This document shows, one piece after another, positions 7,733 through 17,399 of a stretch of 64,000 bases of DNA. Position 1 is the stretch's first letter, and each line of letters opens with the position of its first letter. The DNA lies in contig JAQWJV010000033.1 in the NCBI GenBank assembly GCA_029248185.1, forward strand, positions 53,813 to 117,812, given 5' to 3'. The notes under the pieces were generated by a model that worked only from the letters and a program-made list of their open reading frames with translations, was not told where the DNA came from and made no database searches. The stretch is from Flavobacteriaceae bacterium. Lineage in GTDB: Bacteria > Bacteroidota > Bacteroidia > Flavobacteriales > Flavobacteriaceae. Position numbers and translations under genes: made by a program.

Positions 7733-8994
7733 TCCTTTAACTTTCCGATTGATTTTCCTACAATCATTGAAACGGCTGCATCTCCAGTAACATTAACAAT
7801 AGTACGACACATATCTAGGGGGCGGTCTATGGCAAAAATTAAAGCTAACCCTGCTTCTGGAATTCCAGCTTGAGCCAAAACAATTACTAACATCACAATC
7901 CCTGCACTAGGAACAGCTGCAGTACCAATTGATGCTAAAGTAGCTGTAAAAACAATACCAAGTTGTGCGCTCAAGCTTAGATCCAAACCAAAGGCTTGCG
8001 CAATAAAAACGGCAGCAACACCCTGATAAACAGAAGTTCCGTCCATATTGATTGTCGCTCCTATGGGCAATACAAAACTTGCGACCTCCTCGTCTACACC
8101 CAAATTTTCTTCAACGCATTCCATCGTTACTGGAAGTGTTGCAGCACTAGAACTGGTAGAAAAAGCCAGTAATTGAGCGGGGGCTATTCCTTTCATAAAA
8201 AAGGGGATTTTCTTTTTTGTAAAGACACGGACTAAAACCATGTATACCACAATCATTGAGGCTAGGCCTAACAACAAAGTAATTGCGTAGAGCGCTAATG
8301 CTTGAAAAAGTTCTAAACTAGGAGCTTCGACCACCAAGGCGGCTAAAAGGGCAAAAACACCATACGGAGCGGCAAGCATGATAAGGTCTATAAGTTTCAG
8401 AATAATATCATTAAAAGAATCAAAGAATTTTTTTACTGGTTTCACTTTTTTGCCGGGCAATAAAATCATTCCAATCCCAAAGAATAATGCAAAAAAGATA
8501 ACTTGAAGCATGTTCCGGTTGTTGGACGCTGCAAGAAAAATATTGGACGGTACCATATCCACTAAAGCTTGGAGAGGTCCAGCCTCTTGCTGTTTGGCAG
8601 CGGCTTCCTGTTTGGCTTTAGTATCACTTGAATAGGCTTCTACCAATTCTTGTCTAGTCTCTACACTAATTGATTTTCCAGGCTGTATAATGTTCACTAA
8701 AATTAATCCAATCGTAACGGCAGTAAGTGTTGTGATTAGATAAGTTAGAATGGTCCTCCCTCCCATTTGAGAGAGTTTAGAAATATCTTTTAAATCAGAA
8801 ATTCCTTTAATAAGTGATGCTAAAATTAAAGGAACAGCAATTAATTTTAAGAGGTTGATAAAAATCGTCCCGAAAGGTTTAATGAAATTTCCAATAAAGC
8901 TATCTCCCCCTTCAACAAAGGAGAGGACCACTCCAAAGAGCACTCCTAGCAACATTCCAATTAAAATTTTCCAGTGTAAAGCAAGTTTTTTCAT
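7729..8994 (-). CDS. Dicarboxylate/amino acid:cation symporter (DAACS)
   Basis: This 421-aa inner-membrane transporter belongs to the GltP/DctA (SLC1) family, moving glutamate, aspartate or C4-dicarboxylates with Na+ or H+. Family marks are the serine-rich HP1 hairpin FSTSSSAATLPVT, the NMDGTS motif in TM7 and the TM8 substrate region FAIDRPLDMCRTIVNVTGDAAVS. The arginine of the last segment is usually linked to carboxylate-side-chain recognition. A large hydrophilic insert (ETRQELVEAYSSDTKAKQEAAAKQQEAG) sits in an early loop. The stop overlaps the upstream convergent gene by 4 nt. It lies 11 nt downstream of aroC and may be co-transcribed. Confidence 0.9.
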   Translation of the reverse strand: MKKLALHWKILIGMLLGVLFGVVLSFVEGGDSFIGNFIKPFGTIFINLLKLIAVPLILASLIKGISDLKDISKLSQMGGRTILTYLITTLTAVTIGLILVNIIQPGKSISVETRQELVEAYSSDTKAKQEAAAKQQEAGPLQALVDMVPSNIFLAASNNRNMLQVIFFALFFGIGMILLPGKKVKPVKKFFDSFNDIILKLIDLIMLAAPYGVFALLAALVVEAPSLELFQALALYAITLLLGLASMIVVYMVLVRVFTKKKIPFFMKGIAPAQLLAFSTSSSAATLPVTMECVEENLGVDEEVASFVLPIGATINMDGTSVYQGVAAVFIAQAFGLDLSLSAQLGIVFTATLASIGTAAVPSAGIVMLVIVLAQAGIPEAGLALIFAIDRPLDMCRTIVNVTGDAAVSMIVGKSIGKLKD

Positions 8995-9005
8995 GAGGCA
9001 ATAGT

Positions 9006-10067
9006 TTATTTATTCGTTCTTTTTTGAAGGCTAAAATCAGCTAAAACTAAGGCAGCCATCGCCTCCACTATGGGGACCGCTCTCGGAACCACACAAGGAT
9101 CATGTCTTCCTTTTCCTTGCATTTCCACTTTTTCACCTTTTGAATTAATGGTTTCTTGATTTTGCATGATGGTGGCAACCGGCTTGAAAGCAACATTAAA
9201 ATAAATATCCATTCCATTGGAAATACCTCCTTGAATCCCTCCTGAACGGTTGGTTTGAGTGGTTCCATCTGAATTGAATAGGTCGTTATGTTCACTTCCT
9301 TTCATTTGAGTTCCTGCAAATCCGCTTCCGTATTCAAAGCCTTTAACTGCATTAATAGAAAGCATTGCTTTTCCTAATTCAGCATGAAGCTTGTCAAAAG
9401 CAGGTTCACCCAGACCCACGGGAACATTTTTGATTACACATGTAATGATCCCACCTACCGTGTCGCCTTCTTTTCTAATTTGTTTAATGTAAGCTTCCAT
9501 TTCTGCTGCCATTTTAGGGTCAGGACAACGTACTGGATTTTCTTCAATGGTACTAAAATCTGTATCAGAGGGATGGGTGTCCATTGCTAAAGACCCTACT
9601 CCAGAAACATAGGCTTGAATTTGCATAGGAGCTAAAAATTGTTTGGCAATCGCCCCTGCAACGACTCGACTTGCAGTTTCACGAGCAGAGCTTCTTCCGC
9701 CTCCGCGGTAATCTCGAACTCCGTATTTCTCATCATAGACATAATCAGCATGTGAGGGACGGTAACTGTCTTTTATGTGCGTATAGTCTTTTGATTTTTG
9801 ATTGGTATTATGAATAGCGAAGCCAATGGGTGTTCCTGTCGTTTTTCCTTCAAAAATTCCTGAATAGAACTGAACTTCATCAGGCTCCTTGCGTTGAGTA
9901 ACAATGGCAGACTGACCTGGTTTACGTCGGTTTAAATCTCTTTGAATGGCTTCTAGATTCAATTCAATTCCGGCAGGACAGCCATCAATGACCCCTCCAA
10001 TTGCAGGGCCATGGGATTCTCCATAAGTTGCTAGTCTGAAAAGGGTACCGTAAATATTGCCTGACAT
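9006..10067 (-). CDS. aroC: Chorismate synthase
   Basis: It converts 5-enolpyruvylshikimate-3-phosphate to chorismate, the last shared step to aromatic amino acids, using reduced FMN. At 353 aa it is full length, with the family signatures [18 protein letters not shown] near the N-terminus, [22 protein letters not shown] in the middle and the late [18 protein letters not shown]. It starts at ATG 10067 ([12 protein letters not shown]). The downstream gene on the same strand is the DAACS symporter. Confidence 0.97.
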   Translation of the reverse strand: MSGNIYGTLFRLATYGESHGPAIGGVIDGCPAGIELNLEAIQRDLNRRKPGQSAIVTQRKEPDEVQFYSGIFEGKTTGTPIGFAIHNTNQKSKDYTHIKDSYRPSHADYVYDEKYGVRDYRGGGRSSARETASRVVAGAIAKQFLAPMQIQAYVSGVGSLAMDTHPSDTDFSTIEENPVRCPDPKMAAEMEAYIKQIRKEGDTVGGIITCVIKNVPVGLGEPAFDKLHAELGKAMLSINAVKGFEYGSGFAGTQMKGSEHNDLFNSDGTTQTNRSGGIQGGISNGMDIYFNVAFKPVATIMQNQETINSKGEKVEMQGKGRHDPCVVPRAVPIVEAMAALVLADFSLQKRTNK

Positions 10068-10115
10068 AGATATCGTTTAAAACACAAAGATAAAGGTAAA
10101 GTTTTGGATTGCCTT

Positions 10116-13025
10116 TTAGCTAGGGATTTTTTTAACAAGTGCTGCTTTTAAAATTGAAATAGGATGCTGACTTTCTCGTTGCACTCCGTCCATAATTTGA
10201 TGACGACAACTCGTTCCATTGGCTGCAATTATAACTGCTTTTTCCGTATTTCGTATGGCAGGAAACAGCCGCTCCTCTCCTACTTTCATGCTGACTTCAT
10301 AATGCTCTTTTTCATATCCAAACGAACCCGCCATCCCACAACATCCTGTATTGAGTAATGTTACAGCGTGATTTTTAGGAAGATTGAGAATGCTGAAGGT
10401 GTCTGAGGGTTTGCCAAGCGCTTTTTGATAACAGTGCGCATGAATTTTTATTTCTTTAACATCACTGTTAAATTGATCTTCGTTTAGATTCCCTTTGATT
10501 AATTCTTTTGCCAAAAATGTTTCAATGGGATGACAGAACTCAGCCAATTCTTTTGCTTTTTGGGGATAAGAACTCAATTTAGGATATTCATCAATAAAGG
10601 TATAGATCGCTGAGGGTTCAATACCTAACAAGGGAGTATGTTCGGAGATAATTCCATGATATAATGCTACATTTCGATCGGCGCATGCTCTGGCTTCATC
10701 CAAAAAACCTTTGGAAATATAACTCCGTCCGCTTTCGGTTGAAGCGAGAAATTTTACATGATATCCAAGACCTTCTAAGAGTGCAAAAGCATCTTTACCT
10801 ATTTGAGTTTCATTGTAATTACTGAACTCATCTAGATATAAATAAACACTTTTGGTATTATGAGTTAACTTATTGTTTATTAAATTTTTATCTAGCGGTT
10901 TTTCTAATTTTGGAAGGGCTCTTTTTTCTGCAATTCTCAAACTTTTTTTCAAAACAAAACTCGACAATGGATTTGCAAATAAGAAGTTTTGAAGTCCTCG
11001 TATGGGTTGAGCCAGAGAATTAACTTTTCCTACATAAGCAAAAAGTTTATCACGAATCGAACGACCATGACTCTTAGCATATTGATGTAAAAATTCAGCT
11101 TTATAGGTAGCAATATCGACACTACTGGGACATTCCGTAGCACAGGCTTTACAACTTAGACATAAATCGAAAACTTCCTTTAATTCCTGACTGTCAAAAG
11201 CATTTGGCGTTTTGTTTTGTGTTAAAACCTCTCGAAGGACATTTGCCCTACCGCGGGTATTGTGTTTTTCATCACGAGTTGCACGATAACTCGGGCACAT
11301 TGTTCCTGAAGGCGCAACAGAACGACATTTTCCAGCCCCATTGCATTTTTCAGCAGCTCTTAATAGACCTTGATCGGAAGAGAAGTCAAAGTGTGTTGTG
11401 TGCAGGGGTGTTTCTTTCTGAACCGTTCTAAGGTTTTGATCCATTGCAAATGAATCAACAATCTTGCCTGGGTTAAAGATTGAATGAGGATCAAAGACTT
11501 CTTTAATTCGCTTAAAAAGAGCATAGTTTTCTTGTCCCACCACAATAGGAATGAATTCAGAGCGTACGATACCGTCTCCGTGCTCACCACTTAACGAGCC
11601 TTTATACTTTTTAACTAAATGCGCAACAGCAAGAGTAAGGGCCTTAAAATCCTTAACCCCTTCAGGAGTCTTAAGGTTCAAAATGGGTCGTAAATGCAAC
11701 TCCCCTGCCCCTGCATGGGCATAATACACCACTTCTTGCCCAAACTGCTTCATGAGCTCTTGAAACTCCTCAATATACAGTGCCAAATCTTTTAAAGGTA
11801 CTGCAGTATCTTCAATACAAGCCACTGCCTTGGAATCTCCTACTATATTCCCCAATAAGCCAAGACCTGCGTGTCTTAATTCATTGGCGAGTTCAATTTC
11901 ATCTCCCCACAACGGAACTGCAGCATAGCTTAAATTAGAATCCAAAACCTTTTTTTCTAAAGCAGAGAGCTCTTTTTTTAGGGTGCTTAAATTGTGGTTT
12001 CGTAATTCTAAGAGTAAAATGGCTTTAGGGTCTCCTTTTAAAAAGAAGCGATTTTTTTGGTATCCACTGTGGTTTCGGGTACAATCCAAGATCGTTTTAT
12101 CCATCAATTCACAGGTGTAGAGATGATGTTCCATTACGGGGTTAACTGCAAGCATTGCTTCTTGTATGCTATTGAAATGTAAGGCCAGCATAACCGAATG
12201 TTTAGGAGGAATCGGAACCAAAGAAAAAGTCATTGCCGTGGTTAAAGCCAATGTTCCTTCACTCCCTGCCAGTAGTTTGGCAATATTAAATGCTTCTCCT
12301 TGCGGATTTAAAGGATGCTGATTTAATAAAACATCGACTGCATAACCTGTGTTTCTCCGATGAACACTTGCATCTGGAAAATCCGTTGTGATTGCCTTTT
12401 GAACTTTTGGGTTACTTAACGCTTCAAATAAAAAATGATAAATTTTCCCTTCTTGTGTATTGTTCTTGAGTTTCGCTTCGAGTTCTTTAGAATCACACGC
12501 TTTAAATGTAGATTCTGATCCATCACTCAACAATGTTTCAACGGCAATTACGACATCTCGGGTTACTCCATAACGTATGGAGGTAGTGCCAGAGGAATTA
12601 TTCCCCAACATTCCTCCGAGTAAACAATACTGGGAAGTGGATGTATTAGGACCAAAAAACAATCCGTGAGGCTCAAGGAATCGATTGAGCGCATCTCGAT
12701 TGACTCCAGGCTGAACAGTAACTGTTCGATTTTCCACATCTAGATTTAAAATTTCAGTAAAATATTTAGAAACGTCTACGACTATACCAGAACCTACACA
12801 TTGCCCTGCGAGGGAGGTTCCAGCGGTTCGAGGAATCAGACTTGTCTTATGCGCTAACGCAAAGGAAATGAGTTGCCGAAGATCATTTTTGTTTTTAGGA
12901 AAGGCAACCGCCAAAGGAGTCATTTTGTATACGGAAGCATCGGTAGCGTATAACTTTTTATGCAGATCATCCCATTCCAGTTCTCCTTCAAGGCTTTTTT
13001 TTAATTTTAGTAATGCTTCTTCCAC
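10116..13025 (-). CDS. FAD/4Fe-4S oxidoreductase, likely D-2-hydroxyglutarate dehydrogenase (YdiJ type)
   Basis: This 969-aa fusion has an FAD-binding-4 domain (about 40-215, with PRTAGTSLAGQCVGSGIVVD), an FAD-oxidase C domain ending in SGEHGDGIV, a ferredoxin-like segment with two cysteine clusters (CNGAGKCRS...CPSY and CLSCKACATECPSS) and a C-terminal CCG domain (TGCCGMAGSFGYE). This is the arrangement of E. coli YdiJ, reported as a D-2-hydroxyglutarate dehydrogenase; GlcD-GlcF glycolate oxidase is the split relative. The lysine operon 2 kb away contains a DUF1338 enzyme whose product would be D-2-hydroxyglutarate, which favours that substrate here. D-lactate remains possible. Confidence 0.8.
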   Translation of the reverse strand: MEEALLKLKKSLEGELEWDDLHKKLYATDASVYKMTPLAVAFPKNKNDLRQLISFALAHKTSLIPRTAGTSLAGQCVGSGIVVDVSKYFTEILNLDVENRTVTVQPGVNRDALNRFLEPHGLFFGPNTSTSQYCLLGGMLGNNSSGTTSIRYGVTRDVVIAVETLLSDGSESTFKACDSKELEAKLKNNTQEGKIYHFLFEALSNPKVQKAITTDFPDASVHRRNTGYAVDVLLNQHPLNPQGEAFNIAKLLAGSEGTLALTTAMTFSLVPIPPKHSVMLALHFNSIQEAMLAVNPVMEHHLYTCELMDKTILDCTRNHSGYQKNRFFLKGDPKAILLLELRNHNLSTLKKELSALEKKVLDSNLSYAAVPLWGDEIELANELRHAGLGLLGNIVGDSKAVACIEDTAVPLKDLALYIEEFQELMKQFGQEVVYYAHAGAGELHLRPILNLKTPEGVKDFKALTLAVAHLVKKYKGSLSGEHGDGIVRSEFIPIVVGQENYALFKRIKEVFDPHSIFNPGKIVDSFAMDQNLRTVQKETPLHTTHFDFSSDQGLLRAAEKCNGAGKCRSVAPSGTMCPSYRATRDEKHNTRGRANVLREVLTQNKTPNAFDSQELKEVFDLCLSCKACATECPSSVDIATYKAEFLHQYAKSHGRSIRDKLFAYVGKVNSLAQPIRGLQNFLFANPLSSFVLKKSLRIAEKRALPKLEKPLDKNLINNKLTHNTKSVYLYLDEFSNYNETQIGKDAFALLEGLGYHVKFLASTESGRSYISKGFLDEARACADRNVALYHGIISEHTPLLGIEPSAIYTFIDEYPKLSSYPQKAKELAEFCHPIETFLAKELIKGNLNEDQFNSDVKEIKIHAHCYQKALGKPSDTFSILNLPKNHAVTLLNTGCCGMAGSFGYEKEHYEVSMKVGEERLFPAIRNTEKAVIIAANGTSCRHQIMDGVQRESQHPISILKAALVKKIPS

Positions 13026-13129
13026 TTATACTTTACGTTTTACCTCCGTTTTAAGAATCTTCAAGCTAAAGTAAGGATTAGTTCTTCAATTCCCATCAAT
13101 TATGTAATTTAGCCAAAAGATTAAAAATT

Positions 13130-14242
13130 ATGTTACAGAAATTCATTGGTTTTATAGCGGTCATTCTTGTGCTTACAGCTTGTCAGGGAACATCAAACGC
13201 ACTTCGTTTGAAAGGAACAGTTGATTTAAGTGATGGGAATTCTGTTCTCCATGTTGTGGCAGACCTGAACAATCAGCCCAAGGTGGTCGATACGCTTGTT
13301 GTACAATCGGGTACTTTTGATTTAGAAATTGAAATAACTGAGCCAAGTATTCATTTTTTACAAATTGAAGGGGATCAAGCGAGTTTTCCTTTTATTGCCG
13401 AACAAGGAACCGTTAATGTTGAGTTATACAAAGATAGTTTAGGTGTCTCAAAAGCTACAGGAACCACTTCTAATGATGATTTCATGCGATACAAAAATGA
13501 GACGCGAGTTTATATCAAATCGTTGAATGGTATTGGTAATGACCTCCAACAAGCCATGATTCTCAAAGATTCTCTACTTTCTCAAGATATACAGGAACAG
13601 TATCAAGATGTGCGTGATCAAATAAAAGACTATGAATTAGATTTTATTAGAGCTGCGCCAGATTCTTTCATATCCATTTTAATTTTAGAACGCTTTGTTT
13701 CAAATAAAGCCATATCCATTCCCGAAGCAAAAGAAATTTTTGATGGTTTTTCGAATCGCATAAAAACCAGCACCTCTGGAAAGGCCATTGAAGCACAATT
13801 GATCCCCTCCGAAAAACCCGAGGTGGGACAACTTGCGCCTACCTTTGAAGGCCCTACTCCTGAGGGAATGGCCTTGTCATTGAAAGATAAATTGGGGAAA
13901 GTGACAATTGTTGACTTTTGGGCAAGCTGGTGTCGGCCTTGTCGTGTTGAAAATCCTAATTTAGTTCGTTTGTATCAAAAACACCGCAATAATGGTCTTA
14001 ACATTTTAAGTGTTTCTTTAGACAAAGGAAAACCACAGTGGGTTCAAGCTATTGCTGATGATGGTTTAGTTTGGGATCACGTTTCCAATTTAAAATTCTG
14101 GAATGATCCCATTGCAAAATTGTATCATATCAATTCCATTCCAGCCATGTTTGTTTTAGATGAAAAAGGTGTCATTATAGCAAAAGATATTCGAGGACCT
14201 CAGTTAGAACGTAAAATTGATGCTCTTCTTGGAGCCTTATAA
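13130..14242 (+). CDS. TlpA-like thioredoxin-fold lipoprotein with DUF4369 domain
   Basis: This 370-aa exported lipoprotein has a lipobox at LTACQG (about residue 18). An N-terminal beta-rich DUF4369 domain follows (about 25-110), then a helical linker and a C-terminal AhpC/TlpA thioredoxin fold (about 230-370). The redox site WASWCRPCR is intact and the cis-proline segment INSIPAMFVLD follows. It should act in the periplasm as a thiol-disulfide reductant; the partner is unknown. It is a lone plus-strand gene, converging with the rhomboid gene through a 6-nt overlap (TTATAA). Confidence 0.88.
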   Translation: MLQKFIGFIAVILVLTACQGTSNALRLKGTVDLSDGNSVLHVVADLNNQPKVVDTLVVQSGTFDLEIEITEPSIHFLQIEGDQASFPFIAEQGTVNVELYKDSLGVSKATGTTSNDDFMRYKNETRVYIKSLNGIGNDLQQAMILKDSLLSQDIQEQYQDVRDQIKDYELDFIRAAPDSFISILILERFVSNKAISIPEAKEIFDGFSNRIKTSTSGKAIEAQLIPSEKPEVGQLAPTFEGPTPEGMALSLKDKLGKVTIVDFWASWCRPCRVENPNLVRLYQKHRNNGLNILSVSLDKGKPQWVQAIADDGLVWDHVSNLKFWNDPIAKLYHINSIPAMFVLDEKGVIIAKDIRGPQLERKIDALLGAL

Positions 14243-14899
14243 GCCCTTTTTCTGATTGCGATAGATCAATGTCCCTGCAATTAAAGTTGTAATACTCAGA
14301 ATCACTAGCATCAGTTGTGAACTAAACACAACTCGGGGTACAAATAAGATGGTTATGAGAATCCCCCCTATAGCACCTCCAAAATGAGCGGTATGACCGA
14401 TTTGATCATTTTGTGCTTTCATACCATATAAAGTATAAATCATATACCCAATACCAAATAAGTATCCTGGAATCGGGATGGGAATGAAAAACAACATTAA
14501 TTCAATCCCAGGATATAATAATAATGCACTAAACAAAACACCAGTAACCGCTCCACTAGCACCCACAGCGCTGTAATAAGGGTCATTGAAATGAAAAAGG
14601 TATGCGAAAATGTTTCCTCCCAAAAGGCTTCCAAAATACAGCACCAAAAACGGAAAATTCCCTAATCCATCAACGACAATATTGACAAAAAAATAAAAGG
14701 TAACCATATTAAATAAAATATGAGTTATGGAAACATGCAGAAAACCCGAAGTAAGTAATCTGAAATATTCGCCTGCTTTAATCTTATGAATCAAAAAATG
14801 ATACTTTAAAAAAAAGCTATCATTTTTAAAACCATTTAGGCTTACTAGAACAGTAACACCAATCAATAACAGTGCAACAAGAGGAATATTTTGGATCAT
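14237..14899 (-). CDS. Rhomboid-family intramembrane serine protease
   Basis: This 220-aa protein has six predicted membrane helices. The catalytic serine lies in GASGAVTGV on helix 4 and the catalytic histidine in GHTAHFGGAIGG on helix 6. The L1-like region with FLHVSITHILFNMVTFYFF matches the HxxxN motif of rhomboids. It cleaves membrane helices near the periplasmic face; its substrate is unknown. It lies 33 nt downstream of the aldehyde dehydrogenase gene on the same strand, so it could be at the tail of the lysine operon transcript without a metabolic link. Confidence 0.92.
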   Translation of the reverse strand: MIQNIPLVALLLIGVTVLVSLNGFKNDSFFLKYHFLIHKIKAGEYFRLLTSGFLHVSITHILFNMVTFYFFVNIVVDGLGNFPFLVLYFGSLLGGNIFAYLFHFNDPYYSAVGASGAVTGVLFSALLLYPGIELMLFFIPIPIPGYLFGIGYMIYTLYGMKAQNDQIGHTAHFGGAIGGILITILFVPRVVFSSQLMLVILSITTLIAGTLIYRNQKKGL

Positions 14900-14932
14900 A
14901 GTATGACAAAACTACCTAAAAACAATAACATG

Positions 14933-16465
14933 CTATAGGTCAAAAACGATTCCTTGCGCTAAGGGTAACTCTTTTGAGAAATTCAAAGTATTTGTTTGTC
15001 TTCGCATATAAGCTTTCCAAGCATCAGATCCACTTTCACGTCCACCTCCAGTTTCTTTTTCACCTCCAAAAGCCCCTCCGATTTCTGCACCTGAGGTTCC
15101 GATATTTACATTTGCAATCCCACAATCACTTCCCCAATGGGACAAGAATGTTTCTGTTTCTTGCATATTTAGTGACATAATAGAAGAAGAAAGGCCTTGT
15201 TTTACCTCATTTTGAATGGCAATTGCCTCTTCAATCGTTCCATCATATTGCATAACGTACAATATAGGAGCAAAGGTTTCTTGATGAACAATAGCCGCAT
15301 CATGATCGATAACAGCTACTGCAGGTTTTACATAACAGGCACTACCGTATTCTTTCTCTTCAAGCATCCCTCCTTCAATAAGCCAAGTTGCTCCTTGGGC
15401 GTTTGCTTGTGCAATTGCCTCTTGGTATGTTTCAACTGCATCGGCATCAATCAGCGGCCCCACATGATTGTTTTCATCTAAAGGATTTCCTATGCGAAGC
15501 TGTCCATAGGCTTTTTGCAATACCGTTGTGAAGGATTCAAATATATCTTTGTGAACAATTAATCTCCGCGTAGAGGTACAACGCTGACCACAAGTACCCA
15601 CAGCGCCAAAAACAGCGGCACGCATGGCCGTATCTAAATCAGCATTTGGAGTAACAATGATCGCATTATTTCCTCCTAATTCTAAAAGAGATTTTCCAAG
15701 ACGGGCTCCCACACGTTGCGCAACATCTTTTCCCATACGGGTAGAACCTGTAGCAGACACCAAAGCGATGCGTTGATCTTCTGCCATCCACTTTCCTACT
15801 TCCGCCCCTCCATTAATGAGGCATGAAATCCCTTCCGGCATTTCATTTTCTTTCAAAACTTCACTAATAATTTGCTGACAAGCAATGCCACACAAGGGAG
15901 TTTTTTCACTGGGTTTCCAAATGCATACGTTACCACAAACCCAAGCCAGAGCTACATTCCAACTCCATACAGCAACAGGAAAGTTGAAGGCAGAAATAAT
16001 TCCTACAACCCCTAAAGGATGATATTGTTCATAAAGTCTGTGAGAAGGACGTTCTGATGTCATAGTAACTCCATGCAATTGACGTGAAAGACCGACAGCA
16101 AAATCACAGATATCAATCATTTCTTGAACCTCTCCCAAACCTTCTTGTAACGATTTTCCCATTTCCCAGGACACCAACTGACCGAGGTGAGATTTTTTCT
16201 CTCTCAATTTATTTCCTAATTGACGTACCAACTCCCCTCTTTTTGGAGCGGGCAAGGCTCTGAAAGATAAAAAGGCATGTTCCGCTTTATCTAAAATACG
16301 CTCATAATCTTCAACCGTAGCTCCTTGAACCGTTCCTAATAAAGAACCGTTAACAGGACTATAGGAAGAGAGAGCCTCTCCATCACCATGCCAAATGCCT
16401 CCAGCATTACACCCCTGCTGATTAGGGTTTATATTTAATTCTTGTAATAAGTTATTAATCTCCAT
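14933..16465 (-). CDS. amaB: Alpha-aminoadipic semialdehyde dehydrogenase (ALDH7 type)
   Basis: This 510-aa NAD-dependent aldehyde dehydrogenase belongs to the ALDH7/AmaB group. It oxidises allysine (2-aminoadipate 6-semialdehyde, in equilibrium with piperideine-6-carboxylate) to 2-aminoadipate. The general-base segment LLELGGNNA, the nucleophile region GTCGQRCTSTRR, the cofactor loop ATGSTRMGKDVAQRVG and the ALDH7-like C-terminal stretch NVNIGTSGAEIGGAFGGEKETGGGRESGSDAW are all visible. It is the third gene of a minus-strand operon, 9 nt after the DUF1338 gene, which fits a role in lysine breakdown. Confidence 0.9.
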   Translation of the reverse strand: MEINNLLQELNINPNQQGCNAGGIWHGDGEALSSYSPVNGSLLGTVQGATVEDYERILDKAEHAFLSFRALPAPKRGELVRQLGNKLREKKSHLGQLVSWEMGKSLQEGLGEVQEMIDICDFAVGLSRQLHGVTMTSERPSHRLYEQYHPLGVVGIISAFNFPVAVWSWNVALAWVCGNVCIWKPSEKTPLCGIACQQIISEVLKENEMPEGISCLINGGAEVGKWMAEDQRIALVSATGSTRMGKDVAQRVGARLGKSLLELGGNNAIIVTPNADLDTAMRAAVFGAVGTCGQRCTSTRRLIVHKDIFESFTTVLQKAYGQLRIGNPLDENNHVGPLIDADAVETYQEAIAQANAQGATWLIEGGMLEEKEYGSACYVKPAVAVIDHDAAIVHQETFAPILYVMQYDGTIEEAIAIQNEVKQGLSSSIMSLNMQETETFLSHWGSDCGIANVNIGTSGAEIGGAFGGEKETGGGRESGSDAWKAYMRRQTNTLNFSKELPLAQGIVFDL

Positions 16466-16474
16466 TGTGACTAT

Positions 16475-17383
16475 TTAATTTTTCTTTAGTTGTGTAGTAA
16501 AGGTACTCTCAAAAATGCGATCTGCATTTCCTGTTTCAAAACCTTCTCGACGTTGTTCTCTTTTAATTTCAGATTTAGGTAAATGAGTAAATTGGGGTAA
16601 AATTCCACGCTCTGCAAATTCGACATAACTCCCTGCAATCTCTCTAGTATTGTTACCAGAAAAATGAGCGACAACTTTGTTGGCAACTGAACTGGATTGC
16701 CGCAAGAGTCCATCTTCACTTGTCTTTATTTCTCCTCCCGAAGTATTTAATACAATTCCAATGGCTTTTAAAAATTCATTGAAAGGTTCTAAGGTGCAAA
16801 AGGCCTCCGGAAGATCATGTACACTAATTGTATAATGGTTTAAGTAATACCGATTGTAAATAACCCATGCAGCATATTCACTTTCAGCCAGTAGTGCTTC
16901 ATAATCTTCAATGCTCGGTAATTTCCAAAGTGGATTTTGAAAAAAGTGGGAAACGGCTTCAGCATTGTTTAAATCGAGATGATCTACGGGGTCAGAACTT
17001 ACGCTATCTGTATATTTTCTAATGATTTTCTGTACTTTTTCTGATAGCAAATCAACCTTAAGCTCGCTTATGAAAATTCTTGGTAAATCAGGTGTGGGTG
17101 GCGCATACCAGTGTGCATCAAGTTTTTTTACTTCAAAATGAAAGAAATCACGCTTTTCATAACCATGAGCTAGAAAGATTTTCTCGAAGGAAGCAATACC
17201 GAGATTTTCAACTCCCATTGTTCGGAAAGCCACATGATCATTGATAATTTCATTTTGATTTTTAACCATTCCGTTTTCAACCATTGCTTGAGTGATTTTT
17301 TTAACATCGGGTACACGCTCTGAATAAGTGGCAAAAAGTGCATCCAAAATCTTAGTCATTGTGGTATGGGTACTGAATTTCAT
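16475..17383 (-). CDS. hglS: DUF1338 2-oxoadipate dioxygenase/decarboxylase
   Basis: This 302-aa DUF1338 protein is the family of Pseudomonas putida HglS, a Fe(II) enzyme that turns 2-oxoadipate plus O2 into D-2-hydroxyglutarate and CO2. Likely metal ligands are H50 (NDHVAFRT), H183 (NHYTISVHD) and E255 (YVEFAERG), spaced as expected for this VOC-like fold. The sequence ASFEKIFLAHGYEKRDFFHFEVKKLDAHWY is typical of the family. It sits between the aminoadipate-semialdehyde and lysine dehydrogenase genes (9 and 16 nt gaps), so a function in lysine catabolism is well supported by context. Confidence 0.88.
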   Translation of the reverse strand: MKFSTHTTMTKILDALFATYSERVPDVKKITQAMVENGMVKNQNEIINDHVAFRTMGVENLGIASFEKIFLAHGYEKRDFFHFEVKKLDAHWYAPPTPDLPRIFISELKVDLLSEKVQKIIRKYTDSVSSDPVDHLDLNNAEAVSHFFQNPLWKLPSIEDYEALLAESEYAAWVIYNRYYLNHYTISVHDLPEAFCTLEPFNEFLKAIGIVLNTSGGEIKTSEDGLLRQSSSVANKVVAHFSGNNTREIAGSYVEFAERGILPQFTHLPKSEIKREQRREGFETGNADRIFESTFTTQLKKN

Positions 17384-17399
17384 GACGAATAAATTATTT